Origin: Candidatus Peribacteria bacterium | Lineage (GTDB): Bacteria > Patescibacteriota > Gracilibacteria > UBA1369 > 2-02-FULL-48-14 | DNA: 44,559 nt | Reading direction: 5' to 3' | Assembly: GCA_943354505.1 (NCBI GenBank) | Contig: CALRCE010000006.1 | Location: 1-44,559 of the forward strand | Shown: in pieces, positions 9,871-19,480 of the stretch | Numbering within the stretch: the first letter of the stretch is position 1 | Layout: each line of letters begins with the position of its first letter | Program-made: the position numbers and the translations under genes | Notes under the pieces: generated by a model | The model's database searches: none | What the model was told of the DNA's origin: nothing | Seen by the model: the letters and a program-made list of their open reading frames with translations, nothing else

Positions 9871-10872
9871 TCCAGGTGTTTTTGGAATGAGTTTGAGGGT
9901 GTGGGTGCCGTAATCGGTGCCTTCGATGAGAGGGTAGAGGGTTTCTGCTCCGATGGTGATCGTTTTGAGGTATTCGCCGTCCAGCCAGACCTCGACTTCT
10001 ACAGTACTGGGGTTCTTGAGTGTGTTCATGCCCGAGGCCACCATGTAGACGTTCTTGGCGGTGTAGGTGTAGAGGATGGACGTTCCTTCCAGAGTGGCGA
10101 GGATGGATTCTTCGCCTTGTTCCCACTCGCCAACGGCGTAGGCCACATCGTTGTTTAGGCCCAAGGGTTCGATGGTGGCGAAGGCGAGGTTGGAGGCGCG
10201 GTTGCTGCCGAAATAGGTTTCGGGGCTCGTGACTTTGCTGAAGTCTGTTTCAATGGTGTTTTGTGGAGTGCTCATTTCGTCGGTGATGCCCAGAACTTCG
10301 CGGATCTTGTTTTCCGTTTCTTCGTAACTGCCTTCGCCGATGAGGTCGTAAACGACGTTTCCGTTCAAATCGATGAGGTATTTGCGAGGCCAGTAGCGAT
10401 TGCCATAGGCGTTCCAAATTCCTTTCTCATTGTCCAAGACCACGGGGTAGGTGATGCCTTCTTCATTCACGGCCGCTTCTACGATTTCGAGAACTTTTTC
10501 TAATTCAAACTCGGGGCTGTGGATGCCTACGATGAGGAGTCCGTCGTCCGCGTAGGCTTCGTTCCATGCGTTCAAGTAGGGAGTGGTGCGCTGACAGTTG
10601 ATGCAGGAATAGGTCCAAAAATCGAGGAGGATGACTTTCTTGCCCACGACATCGGCGAGCTGAAAGGGCTCGCTGTTCACGAAGCCGCTGGGACTTTGAA
10701 ATTCTTGGTATGGACTGCCCACGGTTACGACGGTGGGGGTGAAGATTTCTGCGATCTCAGGTTTTGTGGATTCTAGGTAGGCGATGCTGCTGGCGATTCC
10801 GATGAGGACGAGGCAGAGCAGGAAGAGGCGAGGGAGTTTATTCATTGGGGAAGAGAGAGTAGAGAGGAGCAA
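9841..10872 (-). CDS. Thioredoxin/redoxin family protein with C-terminal DipZ-like domain
   Basis: 343 aa; signal/TM, ILLDFWTYSCINCQRTTPYLNAW (CxxC), NRYWPRKYLIDLNGNVVYDLIGEGSY. Confidence 0.85.
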   Translation of the reverse strand: MLLSTLSSPMNKLPRLFLLCLVLIGIASSIAYLESTKPEIAEIFTPTVVTVGSPYQEFQSPSGFVNSEPFQLADVVGKKVILLDFWTYSCINCQRTTPYLNAWNEAYADDGLLIVGIHSPEFELEKVLEIVEAAVNEEGITYPVVLDNEKGIWNAYGNRYWPRKYLIDLNGNVVYDLIGEGSYEETENKIREVLGITDEMSTPQNTIETDFSKVTSPETYFGSNRASNLAFATIEPLGLNNDVAYAVGEWEQGEESILATLEGTSILYTYTAKNVYMVASGMNTLKNPSTVEVEVWLDGEYLKTITIGAETLYPLIEGTDYGTHTLKLIPKTPGLELFTFTFG

Positions 10873-11551
10873 AATTGGCGAGCACGCCGAGTTTGTCGGT
10901 GAAGACGAGGATTCCGATGCCGATCAGCAAGAAGCCAAAGAGCACATTCACCCAATGCAAAATGCCCCGGTATTTTTTAATGAGCCCCGAAGCTTGGCTA
11001 GCGAAGAGGCCAACCAAGAGAAAAGGGAGGCCCAATCCAAAGGAATAGGTCAGGAGCAAAGCGAAAGAAGAGCCTGGAGAAACGGTGGCCAGTACAAGAA
11101 TGCTTCCGAGTACCGGTCCCACGCAGGGCGTCCATCCTGCGGCGAAGGCGGCGCCGAATAAAAAGGCGGACAGGTGACGAGAAGCCACGTGGATGCTGGG
11201 TTTGAGTTTGTATTCGCGTTCTAAAAAGGCGGGAGTGAGGAGTCCGGTGAGGAAGAGTCCAAATAGAATGATGAAGGCGCCGCCGATGCGAGCCACCCAG
11301 CTTTGAAAATCCACCGCCCAGGCGCTGAGTGCGGTGTTGAGCAAGACTCCAATGAAGGCAAAGACCGTTGAAAACCCCAGGACAAAAAAGACGCTGCTCA
11401 AGAAGATGCTCCACCGTTTGACTTTTGCGTCGTTCAAAGTGCTGCCGGCCAAATAACTGAGAAAACCTGGAATCAGCGGTAAGACGCAAGGTGATAAAAA
11501 GGAAACGAGACCGGCAATGAAGGCGATGCCGAGGGTGACGGAACTGTTCAT
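10838..11551 (-). CDS. Cytochrome c biogenesis CcdA/DsbD-like transmembrane protein
   Basis: 237 aa; LVSFLSPCVLPLIPGFLSYLAG, FAAGWTPCVGPVLGSIL. Confidence 0.9.
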   Translation of the reverse strand: MNSSVTLGIAFIAGLVSFLSPCVLPLIPGFLSYLAGSTLNDAKVKRWSIFLSSVFFVLGFSTVFAFIGVLLNTALSAWAVDFQSWVARIGGAFIILFGLFLTGLLTPAFLEREYKLKPSIHVASRHLSAFLFGAAFAAGWTPCVGPVLGSILVLATVSPGSSFALLLTYSFGLGLPFLLVGLFASQASGLIKKYRGILHWVNVLFGFLLIGIGILVFTDKLGVLANFAPLYSLFPNE

Positions 11552-11578
11552 GAATTGAGTGTGAGGCGTGTTTCTATT

Positions 11579-12610
11579 CTACAAGATGAGCATGCCGTCT
11601 CCAAAGGAATAAAATCGAAAATCGTTTTTGAGGGCAATGGTGTAGAGGTCTTTGAGATGTCGTTTGGCTTTTTTGCTTTGCAAAAAAGCCTCCACCAACA
11701 TCATGAGTGAAGAGCCGGGAATATGAAAATTAGTGAGCAATCCGTCCAGCACTTCAAAAGGATAAGGTGGCAAAATGAACAGGTCGGTGGGGCCTTTTAA
11801 GGTATTTGTTTTAGCCCAGGTTTCTAAGGTTCTTGTGCTGGTGGTTCCTACGGCGACCACCGGCTTGCCGGCGGTTTTGTGTTTCTTGATTTGCACCGCA
11901 CTGGCTTGTGGAATGTCGTAGAGCTCTTTATAGAGAGTGTGAGTGGCCAAGTGTTCGGGGAGCACAGGAGCGAAGGTGCCCAACCCGACGTGTAAGGTCA
12001 CGAAGGTGGTTTTAGTGCCTGCTTCTTTTAATTTTTTAAATAAACGAGGCGTGAAGTGAAGGGAAGCCGTCGGTGCGGCCACAGAACCTGGTTTCTTGGC
12101 GAAAATGGTTTGGTATTTTTTTCGAAGTTCTTCTTCGCTGAGAGGGCAGGCTTGGATGTATTTGGGAATGGGCATTTCTCCGATGCGGGCCAAAATAGCA
12201 GGCAGTTTGGCGAGCTCAAAGTCGGCGGAGAATTTAAAGATTTTTTCTTGAGACTCCAAAACGGTGAGCGTGTGCCCATGGGGCAAGTGCACCAGCTCGC
12301 CCGGGTGCAGCTTTTTATTCACGGTTGCTAGTAAGACGGTATCCTTGGGTGTCCACTCGTTGGTCATGACCAGTAACTCTAAGTCTTCGCCTTTAGGACC
12401 TTTCCCAAACACGCGACACGGAAGCACTTTGCTTTCGTTCATCACCAACAGGCTGTCTTTCGGAAGATGTTTGTGGAGATTAAAGTAGGTGTCTAAGATG
12501 ACGGTGTCGTTTCTAGAGTCGTAAATCAGCAACTTGGAACTGTCGCGAGGCGAGGCGGGTTGTTTCGCAATTTGCGCATCTGGAAGCGTGTATTCGTAAA
12601 GGGAGTCCAT
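11579..12610 (-). CDS. queA: S-adenosylmethionine:tRNA ribosyltransferase-isomerase
   Basis: 343 aa; YTLPDAQIAKQPASPRDSSKLL, GSVAAPTASLHFT, HVGLGTFAPV, FHIPGSSLMMLVEAF. Confidence 0.95.
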   Translation of the reverse strand: MDSLYEYTLPDAQIAKQPASPRDSSKLLIYDSRNDTVILDTYFNLHKHLPKDSLLVMNESKVLPCRVFGKGPKGEDLELLVMTNEWTPKDTVLLATVNKKLHPGELVHLPHGHTLTVLESQEKIFKFSADFELAKLPAILARIGEMPIPKYIQACPLSEEELRKKYQTIFAKKPGSVAAPTASLHFTPRLFKKLKEAGTKTTFVTLHVGLGTFAPVLPEHLATHTLYKELYDIPQASAVQIKKHKTAGKPVVAVGTTSTRTLETWAKTNTLKGPTDLFILPPYPFEVLDGLLTNFHIPGSSLMMLVEAFLQSKKAKRHLKDLYTIALKNDFRFYSFGDGMLIL

Positions 12611-12675
12611 GGTGTATACAAGTCACATTCGTGAGTGTGTCATTGGATTTTGGCTTTAGCAAGCCGTGAATGGCA

Positions 12676-12703
12676 TTGACTTTTTTCTAGAACGTGCAAT
12701 AAT
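12676..12703 (+). promoter_or_regulatory. Putative promoter of SLH/CARDB gene
   Basis: TTGACT-N16-AATAAT upstream of ATG 12737. Confidence 0.5.
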
Positions 12704-12736
12704 CCTTCCTTGATTTCCCTTTCTCACCCTACTTGT

Positions 12737-15616
12737 ATGAAGAAATTTAGTTCTCTTTTCTTGGCCTTGATCCTGACGGTGACCCTTCTGCCCATTGCGG
12801 CTTTTGCCGACACGGATCCGGATTTGACTGTCTCCAACCTTACTTTCGAGGAAGCAGCTACGGCTGGTGAATACACCGTGACGGTGGACTACGCCAATAT
12901 CGGAGGGACGGATGTGGATCCTTCTGTGGGTGGACACAACCTGGCTACTTTGAATGTGACTGAAGATCATACCGCTTACAATTGGTCCACTCTTTCGGAC
13001 GTGGATTTTTTAACGGCTGGAGGTGAATCTCTCGGAAAAAATGCTTTTACTGGTCCCCTGACCTTGACCGATGGCGATGTGGTTGAAGTGTGTATCGATG
13101 CAGATGATGATGTTGTTGAATCCGACGAAACCAACAACTGCGTGTCTGAAACCTTTGACGATGGCGTGAGCCCCGACCTCACCGTTACTTCTGTAAGTGT
13201 GGATGCAGCGAATCAAGTGGTCTACGTTGTTGCGAACGAAGGGAATGAAGATGTGGATAGCTCTTTGAGTGGAGTTCAAACCATCAGTGTGGATGGAGTG
13301 GTTGAGATGAGTTACAGTTGGTCTTCTCTGGGTGACACGGACTTTTTGACAGCGGGTGAAAGCAGCACTTTGTACACCAATGCTCTCGATGAAGGGGATC
13401 ACACGGTGGAAGTGTGTATCGACACCACAGATGTAGTGTCTGAATCTGATGAGAGCAACAACTGTTTGAGTGAAGAACTTACTGTGGAGTCCACTGAAGA
13501 CGCTGACCTCACCGTCAGCAATCTCACTTTTGAAGAATCAGCTACAGCTGGTGAATATACTGTGACGGTGGACTACGCCAACCTTGGAGGCACCGATGTG
13601 GATGCTTCTGTTGGAGGGCACAACTTGGCTACTTTGAATGAGACGGATTACCACACTGCTTACAATTGGTCCACTCTTGGCGATGTGGATTTTTTGACCG
13701 CAGGCGGTGAGACTCTCGGTATGAATGCTTTCACTTCTAACATTGCACTGACCGATGGTGATGTGGTTGAAGTGTGTATTGATTCGGATGATGTGGTTGC
13801 CGAATCCGATGAGACCAACAACTGTGTCTCTGAAACTTTTGATGATGGCTCAGTCGGAGCAGACTTGGTGGTGACGGATATTTTCCTGAATTCATCCAAT
13901 GTTGTTGAATACACCGTGGAAAACCAAGGCGACACAGATATTGACGATTCTCTCAACGGGCGCCACACCATTGCAGTGGATGGGGAAATTGTGAGCAACT
14001 ACTGGTGGGAACTTCTTGCCAATCTTGACTTCTTGGCTGCTGGAGGGTCTGCCGATTTGGGCACCCCAGTGGATCTTGATTCCGGTGTGCGTACCGTTGA
14101 AGTGTGCGTGGATGTGGATGACGTGGCTGAGGAATCGGATGAAACCAACAACTGTTTGACTGAAGACTTTACCGTTGAATCCACCGGAGACGATGACGAT
14201 GATGACTCCACCGGAGACGATGATGACGATGATTCCACGACGACCACCACAATGACGGTGGAGGCTGGTGCGGACCAAACCCTCACACTGGGTGACACTT
14301 TGACTTTGGACGACGAGGCTTATTTGGAAAGTCTTTCTGGAGGAGACACTCCCACTGCGACCATCGATTGGGGAGACGGTGATTCGGATACGGCTACTTT
14401 GGTGATTTCCAATCCGATTTATATTCAAGGATCTCACACTTACAGCGCCGCAGGAACTTACACCGTGACCGTTTGTGCTATCGACAGCGACGATGGAGTG
14501 GAGTTGGGAACGGTGTGCGACACCTTTACTGCTACCGTGAGCGAGTCTGGAGATGATGATGACGACGATTCCAGTGGAGGTTCTTCTGGTGGTTCGTCCG
14601 GTGGCTCCAACAGCCATTCCAGTCACAACAATCCTGATCTTTCTGTAGAGGATATCTACATTCAAGCCGATGGAGACATCATTGCGGTTCTTTCTAACGA
14701 AGGAGATGAAGATGTGGAGGATGATGAGGAAGTTCGTGTGCAACTCAGTATCGATGGCGATACTGAATGGACTCAAGATTACGATCAAGATGACGATGAT
14801 GACTTCTTGGATGAAGGAGAGGAATCTGAAATCAACATGGGTGAACTTCTCGACGAAGAAGATGAAACCTACGAAATTGAAGTGTGTGTGGACACTGAAG
14901 ACAACATCGATGAACTCCGTGAAAGCAACAACTGTCGCACTGAAAATTTGAGCATCGATGACGATGCCGGTGACGAAGGAGACGATGATGACGACGACGA
15001 AGTGAGTTTGAGTTCCGAAGATTCCGACGATGATGATGACGATGAAGACTGCGACGACTACTTCTACGATACCGACGGGCACTGGGCGGAAGATGAGGTT
15101 TGCAACCTTTACAACCGTGAAGTGGTGGAAGGACGCAAACGTCACTACTACGTTCCAAACGACTCTGTGACTCGTGCAGAGTTCCTCAAGATCGCCTTGC
15201 TCAATGCAGGACTCGATGTGGAAAGTGTTCGTTCTGGAGACGACTTCTCGGATGTGGATTCCAACGACTGGTTCTACAGCTACGTGACTTTCGCTCGTGA
15301 CCTTGGAATTGTGGACGACAACGACGGAGAATTCCGTCCAAATGAAAACATCACTCGTGGGGAAGCCATGGCGGTTCTCGTTCGTTTGGAACTGGATGGC
15401 GACGACTTGGATGATCTTTTGGATGCAGACTACGACGATTCTGACATCGACTTCAGCGATGTGGATGACGACGATTGGGTGACTCCTTACATCGTGTATG
15501 GACAAGACGAAGACCTCATCGAAGGCTACAGCAACGGAACCTTTAGACCCGAGAACATGATCTCTCGTGCTGAAGCCGCTGAGATTGCGTACAACTTGTA
15601 CCGAAACCGTTACTAG
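12737..15616 (+). CDS. S-layer-type surface protein: CARDB repeats, PKD-like domain, Asp-rich linkers, C-terminal SLH domains
   Basis: ORF 12710-15616; signal peptide MKKFSSLFLALILTVTLLPIAAFA starts at 12737; repeated DLTVSNLTFEE...CVSETFDDG; SLH motifs near the C-terminus (TRAEFLKIALLNAGL, TRGEAMAVLVRL, SRAEAAEIAYNL). Confidence 0.88.
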   Translation: MKKFSSLFLALILTVTLLPIAAFADTDPDLTVSNLTFEEAATAGEYTVTVDYANIGGTDVDPSVGGHNLATLNVTEDHTAYNWSTLSDVDFLTAGGESLGKNAFTGPLTLTDGDVVEVCIDADDDVVESDETNNCVSETFDDGVSPDLTVTSVSVDAANQVVYVVANEGNEDVDSSLSGVQTISVDGVVEMSYSWSSLGDTDFLTAGESSTLYTNALDEGDHTVEVCIDTTDVVSESDESNNCLSEELTVESTEDADLTVSNLTFEESATAGEYTVTVDYANLGGTDVDASVGGHNLATLNETDYHTAYNWSTLGDVDFLTAGGETLGMNAFTSNIALTDGDVVEVCIDSDDVVAESDETNNCVSETFDDGSVGADLVVTDIFLNSSNVVEYTVENQGDTDIDDSLNGRHTIAVDGEIVSNYWWELLANLDFLAAGGSADLGTPVDLDSGVRTVEVCVDVDDVAEESDETNNCLTEDFTVESTGDDDDDDSTGDDDDDDSTTTTTMTVEAGADQTLTLGDTLTLDDEAYLESLSGGDTPTATIDWGDGDSDTATLVISNPIYIQGSHTYSAAGTYTVTVCAIDSDDGVELGTVCDTFTATVSESGDDDDDDSSGGSSGGSSGGSNSHSSHNNPDLSVEDIYIQADGDIIAVLSNEGDEDVEDDEEVRVQLSIDGDTEWTQDYDQDDDDDFLDEGEESEINMGELLDEEDETYEIEVCVDTEDNIDELRESNNCRTENLSIDDDAGDEGDDDDDDEVSLSSEDSDDDDDDEDCDDYFYDTDGHWAEDEVCNLYNREVVEGRKRHYYVPNDSVTRAEFLKIALLNAGLDVESVRSGDDFSDVDSNDWFYSYVTFARDLGIVDDNDGEFRPNENITRGEAMAVLVRLELDGDDLDDLLDADYDDSDIDFSDVDDDDWVTPYIVYGQDEDLIEGYSNGTFRPENMISRAEAAEIAYNLYRNRY

Positions 15617-15637
15617 TTTCTAGCTTATTCATTGGAG

Positions 15638-15675
15638 ACCGGGGTGCTGCTTGTGCGGCGCCTCGGTTTTTGTTT
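15638..15675 (+). terminator. Rho-independent terminator of SLH gene
   Basis: ACCGGGGTGC-(10 nt)-GCGCCTCGGT stem followed by TTTTTGTTT. Confidence 0.8.
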
Positions 15676-15707
15676 ATAGTGTTTTTGTAAATTAACCTCC
15701 ACACTCT

Positions 15708-15806
15708 ATGGGAAAAGGCGATAACGTAAAGAAAGACAGCAAAGGTAAGGCTCCTAAAATGAGCAAAGACGAGAAGCGTAAAGCAAAGCGCGAAAAGCGA
15801 GCTTAG
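15708..15806 (+). CDS. Highly charged Lys-rich mini-protein (32 aa)
   Basis: MGKGDNVKKDSKGKAPKMSKDEKRKAKREKRA*; below the ORF-track size cut-off; lies between a terminator and the next gene. Confidence 0.55.
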   Translation: MGKGDNVKKDSKGKAPKMSKDEKRKAKREKRA

Positions 15807-15833
15807 TTTGTGCTTTTGGTGTAGCATGAGGGC

Positions 15834-16991
15834 ATGAAATTCACCTCTCTCTTTAAATTTGCTTCTGCTTCACTGTGTCTGCTTGCTTTGAGTGTTGGCA
15901 CGGCGAAAAGTCCTGTTGTTTACGCTTACTCTGATTTGGATGGCTATGCGTTTCAAACCGCTGCCGAGTATTTAACGGACGAGGGCGTTGTCGGGGGTTA
16001 CGAGGATGGCACTTTACGGCCTGACAACCCCATCAATCGTGCGGAGTTTTTAAAAATTGTGATGGTGGCGGGTGGGCAAATGGCGGAAGGGGCTTCTTGT
16101 TTCACGGATGTGACTGAAGAATGGTTTGCCCCTTACGTGTGTGCGGCCAAAGAGGCGAAGATTGTGAATGGATACGAGGACGAGACCTTTGCCCCCGAGA
16201 ACACCATCACGGTGGTGGAGGCCTTAAAAATTGCTTCTAGAGCTTTGGATGTTGCAACCGAAGAACCCACGGGCCATGAGTGGTACAGCGAATATTTGGA
16301 GACCTTTGCGGAAAAAAACTACATTCCTTACACCTTGGATTACTACTCCGAGGAACTCACTCGTGGGGAGGCCTTTGAACTGGTTTGGCGTATGATGACC
16401 AATACTGAAGACCAAGAAGCCACGAGCTTGGAAGAATTCAAAGGAGTCGAGTGCGAGGATTTTGAAGCGGAAAGCATTTCGAACATCGACATGGATAGGG
16501 TGCGAGAAACTTGGCTGGGCTGGACCAATGACGCTCGCGCTCAGCTCGGCTTGCCCGCTTATGTTTACGACGAGCAACTGGATCGCACGGCTTTGATCTG
16601 GTCTGAGTATGGCCGCTCACGCGGCTCCATGACTCACACACGTCCCGGCACGACGGCTTACTACGACTACTACGCGATTCAAGATTGGTTTGAAGACTTG
16701 GGACTCACCTTCACCTCGGTTGGCGGCTATACGTTCACCGAAAACATTGGACGCGGTCCTTACTCGTGCAGTGCCGACGATTGCACGGATGAACTCATCG
16801 ACGCCATCGAATACACCTTCGATTACTACATGAGCGAGGCGGGGTCCAGCTATCGGCCGCACTACAACAGCATCATGAATTCCGAGTTCCAAAAAATTGG
16901 ATTCGGACTCGTGGTGAGCGACAGTTCTTACTTCATGACCATTCACTACGCAACGGAGCTGACTTCCACGGTGGCACCGGCGTGTGATTAG
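15834..16991 (+). CDS. SLH-domain plus CAP (SCP/PR1-like) domain secreted protein
   Basis: 385 aa; signal peptide; NRAEFLKIVMVAGG SLH motifs; WTNDARAQLGLPAYVYDEQLDRTALIWSEYGRSRGSMTHTRPGTTAYYDYY CAP motifs. Confidence 0.85.
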   Translation: MKFTSLFKFASASLCLLALSVGTAKSPVVYAYSDLDGYAFQTAAEYLTDEGVVGGYEDGTLRPDNPINRAEFLKIVMVAGGQMAEGASCFTDVTEEWFAPYVCAAKEAKIVNGYEDETFAPENTITVVEALKIASRALDVATEEPTGHEWYSEYLETFAEKNYIPYTLDYYSEELTRGEAFELVWRMMTNTEDQEATSLEEFKGVECEDFEAESISNIDMDRVRETWLGWTNDARAQLGLPAYVYDEQLDRTALIWSEYGRSRGSMTHTRPGTTAYYDYYAIQDWFEDLGLTFTSVGGYTFTENIGRGPYSCSADDCTDELIDAIEYTFDYYMSEAGSSYRPHYNSIMNSEFQKIGFGLVVSDSSYFMTIHYATELTSTVAPACD

Positions 16992-17257
16992 CGGTTTCTT
17001 TCGAGGTCTCTGTAAAAGTTTTCCCGACTGGCGACGGTCACGATGATAAGGTCGTTTTTCACAAAGTAAGCGATTCGATAGTGGGTTCTTACAAATCGAA
17101 AGTGGTGGGATCTCAGTCCTTTCAAGTTGCCGTGAAGGGGCTCACCGAGCGTGGGAGTGTCGGCGATTTTCAAAACCTCCTCTTTGATTTTCGCTTTGAG
17201 AGGGGGGTCGGACTTCTTGATGAAGTGGTGAGCTTGTCTTAAAAAGAGAATATCCAT
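16988..17257 (-). CDS. RelE/ParE-superfamily toxin
   Basis: 89 aa; LRQAHHFIKKSDPPLKAKIKEEVLKIA...GNLKGLRSHHFRFVRTHYRIAYFVKNDLIIVTVASRENFYRDL. Confidence 0.85.
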   Translation of the reverse strand: MDILFLRQAHHFIKKSDPPLKAKIKEEVLKIADTPTLGEPLHGNLKGLRSHHFRFVRTHYRIAYFVKNDLIIVTVASRENFYRDLERNR

Positions 17258-17258
17258 T

Positions 17259-17474
17259 TCAATTGAAGGTTTCCTCGAAGGTATAGACTTCTCCGGTTTC
17301 TTCGTAGTGAGCGAGCTGGTTCAAAATGAACTCTTCTTCTCTTTTTTTGAGAAGTTCTTTGGAGTCGAAATAAAATTGAAGTGCAGTGTTCACGACTTTG
17401 CTTTTATTGGAGGCATTTTCAATTTTATTCCAATTGTCTTCTGTGAAGGAAATGGAGGAGCGAGAAATAGACAT
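17259..17474 (-). CDS. Cognate antitoxin (small DNA-binding-type)
   Basis: 71 aa, immediately upstream of RelE on the same strand; SRSSISFTEDNWNKIENASNKSKVVNTALQFYF. Confidence 0.75.
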   Translation of the reverse strand: MSISRSSISFTEDNWNKIENASNKSKVVNTALQFYFDSKELLKKREEEFILNQLAHYEETGEVYTFEETFN

Positions 17475-17482
17475 GCTAAAAT

Positions 17483-17524
17483 GGTTACGTTTTCATTATA
17501 TCGTAACCAAGCTTAATCTGTCAA
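17483..17524 (-). promoter_or_regulatory. TA promoter with operator-like inverted repeat around the -10
   Basis: TTGACA-N18-TATAAT on minus strand; perfect 7-bp IR GGTTACG (17483-17489)/CGTAACC (17502-17508) flanks the -10 (17495-17500). Confidence 0.65.
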
Positions 17525-17588
17525 ATAATGAGAATCTCATTTCTTTATTTTGCGTTGTTGGAGCGTCAACAACAGCTATAATTGGCTT

Positions 17589-18407
17589 ATGAAAAAAACC
17601 ATTCTCATCACTGGAGCAGGCACTGGCATTGGAAAGGATGCGGCGTTTGAATTGGCGAGCCGTGGACATCACGTTTTTGCCACTACGCACACCCTCGCTC
17701 AAGCAGAAAAATTGAAGAAAGAAGCAAAACAGCGTGGTGCGAAACTCGAAGTTTTTAAACTCGACATCACGAACCTTAAAGACATTGCGAAGGCGGCAAA
17801 ACTTCAACCCGAGGTCTTGATCAACAATGCAGGAGTGGGCGAATCGGGTCCGCTCGCCGAAGTGCCTTTTGAACGGATTGAAAATATTGTGCAAACGAAT
17901 GTGCTGGGCACGCTGCGACTCACTCAGGATTGTGTGGCCTCGATGTTGCGCCGCAAGAAAGGACGCATCATCACGGTGACTTCGGTCGCAGGAAGGGTGG
18001 TGCTGCCTTACCTTGGCATTTATCATCTCACTAAGTTTGCCCTTGAGGCGGCTTACGATGCTTTGCGAATGGAGCTTGCGCCGCGCGGTATCCAAGTGTC
18101 GATGGTTGAGCCGGGTCTCATCTACACTGGTTTCAACGAAGAAATGGCGGCGACCAAGTATCGTTGGCTCAAATCCAACTCTTTTTTCAAGGATGACTTT
18201 TCTAAAATGAAGGTGCACGATGCGGCGATCACCCCCAGCTCTCACCCTACTGATTCCGTGGTGAAGGCTTTGGTGCATGCGGTGGAAGCGAGTCGTCCTA
18301 AAATCCGTTACACCGTTCCTGGGCGCTATGCAGTGATGGTTTCACTGGCCAAATTTTTGCCCGATCGCTTCAAAGATAAAATCATGCGAAAGTTTGCCGG
18401 GCTATAA
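17589..18407 (+). CDS. Short-chain dehydrogenase/reductase
   Basis: MKKTILITGAGTGIGKDAAFELASRGH, NNAGVGESGPL, YxxxK (YHLTKFALEA); start at 17589 preferred over 17550 because TATAAT lies at 17577-17582. Confidence 0.9.
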   Translation: MKKTILITGAGTGIGKDAAFELASRGHHVFATTHTLAQAEKLKKEAKQRGAKLEVFKLDITNLKDIAKAAKLQPEVLINNAGVGESGPLAEVPFERIENIVQTNVLGTLRLTQDCVASMLRRKKGRIITVTSVAGRVVLPYLGIYHLTKFALEAAYDALRMELAPRGIQVSMVEPGLIYTGFNEEMAATKYRWLKSNSFFKDDFSKMKVHDAAITPSSHPTDSVVKALVHAVEASRPKIRYTVPGRYAVMVSLAKFLPDRFKDKIMRKFAGL

Positions 18408-18425
18408 TTCTTCTCAATCTTCTTT

Positions 18426-19475
18426 ATGAAACTTCAAATTCTTCTTCTCTCCAGTGTTTTTTTATTCAGTGCTTGTGGTGCGCCTGCAGAGTCCGATATT
18501 TCGGATACGCCCTCTTCTGTTGAAGAAACAGTCAAAATTGTTTTTGCCGCGGATTTTGCCACGGGTGAAGGTTGTGCCACGCATAAGTCTGGAGGGTGTG
18601 ACCTCTACACTGCTGAAATTGATATGGAAGGAAACGTGACCGACGTTCAGCGACTTACGAATGAGGCGGATTCAGAAGTTTTCCCAGTTTTTTCGATCGA
18701 TGGTGAGACCGTTTATGCCAATCGTGTGGCAGACGATGGCCACACGGACATTGAGTGGGTTTCTGTGGAGGATGGCTCTTCAGGAATTTTGATGAAAGAT
18801 GCGGTTGGCCCCGCTCCTTTGCCCGATGGAAACTCTCTGGTCTATCTTAGCAATCCAGGTTTCAAGATCACCTTGGCGGATTTTTTAAGTCCTAGTTCTT
18901 TGGATGTGCCCCAGATTTTTGAGGAATTGGCGGGTTACCATGAGCCTCACAGTTCGGCGGAGGGGAAAGTGGTTTTTTACCGTCTCTTTGGGCAAGGACG
19001 AGGTAGCAATACAGCGATGGCCGCGGTTTTTGACGCTCAAACTTTGGAAGCGCAGGATCTCACTTCTAAGGATGGCACTGCGCACTGTTTTTGGAATGGG
19101 ACTGGGACAGCGATTGTTTGCAACAACACCGATCTTTATCATGGACCGTTTTCTATTCCTCTTGATTCGGAACCGGGCGATTCCTACTCCTTGCTTTTAA
19201 AGCACCCTTCGGTTTCGGAGATTTCTGCCTTGGATGAGGATTTTGGTGCCTGCAAACACATCAGCTACACCTATGGAAATTTTTGTGATGAGAGCCATTT
19301 GCTCATCGGTTTGAATTGTGACTTGGAAGAGAATGGAGTCACGGATACCTTCATGTCTAAACTTGCTTTGGTCGACTTCTCGGCTTCTCCCGCTTCTGTT
19401 GTTGTGGTGGGTGACAAGTTGGCGGAGGCCTATGGAGGGGAAGGGGTTTCTTCGTTCTCTGTAGACTGTCAGTAG
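18426..19475 (+). CDS. Putative lipoprotein, TolB-like beta-propeller
   Basis: 349 aa; lipobox-like FLFSACGAP; VFSIDGETVYANRVADDGHTDIEWV repeats. Confidence 0.65.
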   Translation: MKLQILLLSSVFLFSACGAPAESDISDTPSSVEETVKIVFAADFATGEGCATHKSGGCDLYTAEIDMEGNVTDVQRLTNEADSEVFPVFSIDGETVYANRVADDGHTDIEWVSVEDGSSGILMKDAVGPAPLPDGNSLVYLSNPGFKITLADFLSPSSLDVPQIFEELAGYHEPHSSAEGKVVFYRLFGQGRGSNTAMAAVFDAQTLEAQDLTSKDGTAHCFWNGTGTAIVCNNTDLYHGPFSIPLDSEPGDSYSLLLKHPSVSEISALDEDFGACKHISYTYGNFCDESHLLIGLNCDLEENGVTDTFMSKLALVDFSASPASVVVVGDKLAEAYGGEGVSSFSVDCQ

Positions 19476-19480
19476 TTTTT

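Noticed and set aside
14190-14240. Short GACGATGAT repeats as a CRISPR or microsatellite locus
   Set aside because: They encode Asp-rich linkers in frame; no repeat-spacer structure. No CRISPR array was seen in the window.
13892-15505. 537-aa minus-strand ORF opposite the SLH/CARDB gene
   Set aside because: Antisense to a clearly coding Asp/Val-rich gene; the Val/Ile/His-rich translation is a mirror of GAT/GAC/GTG codons.
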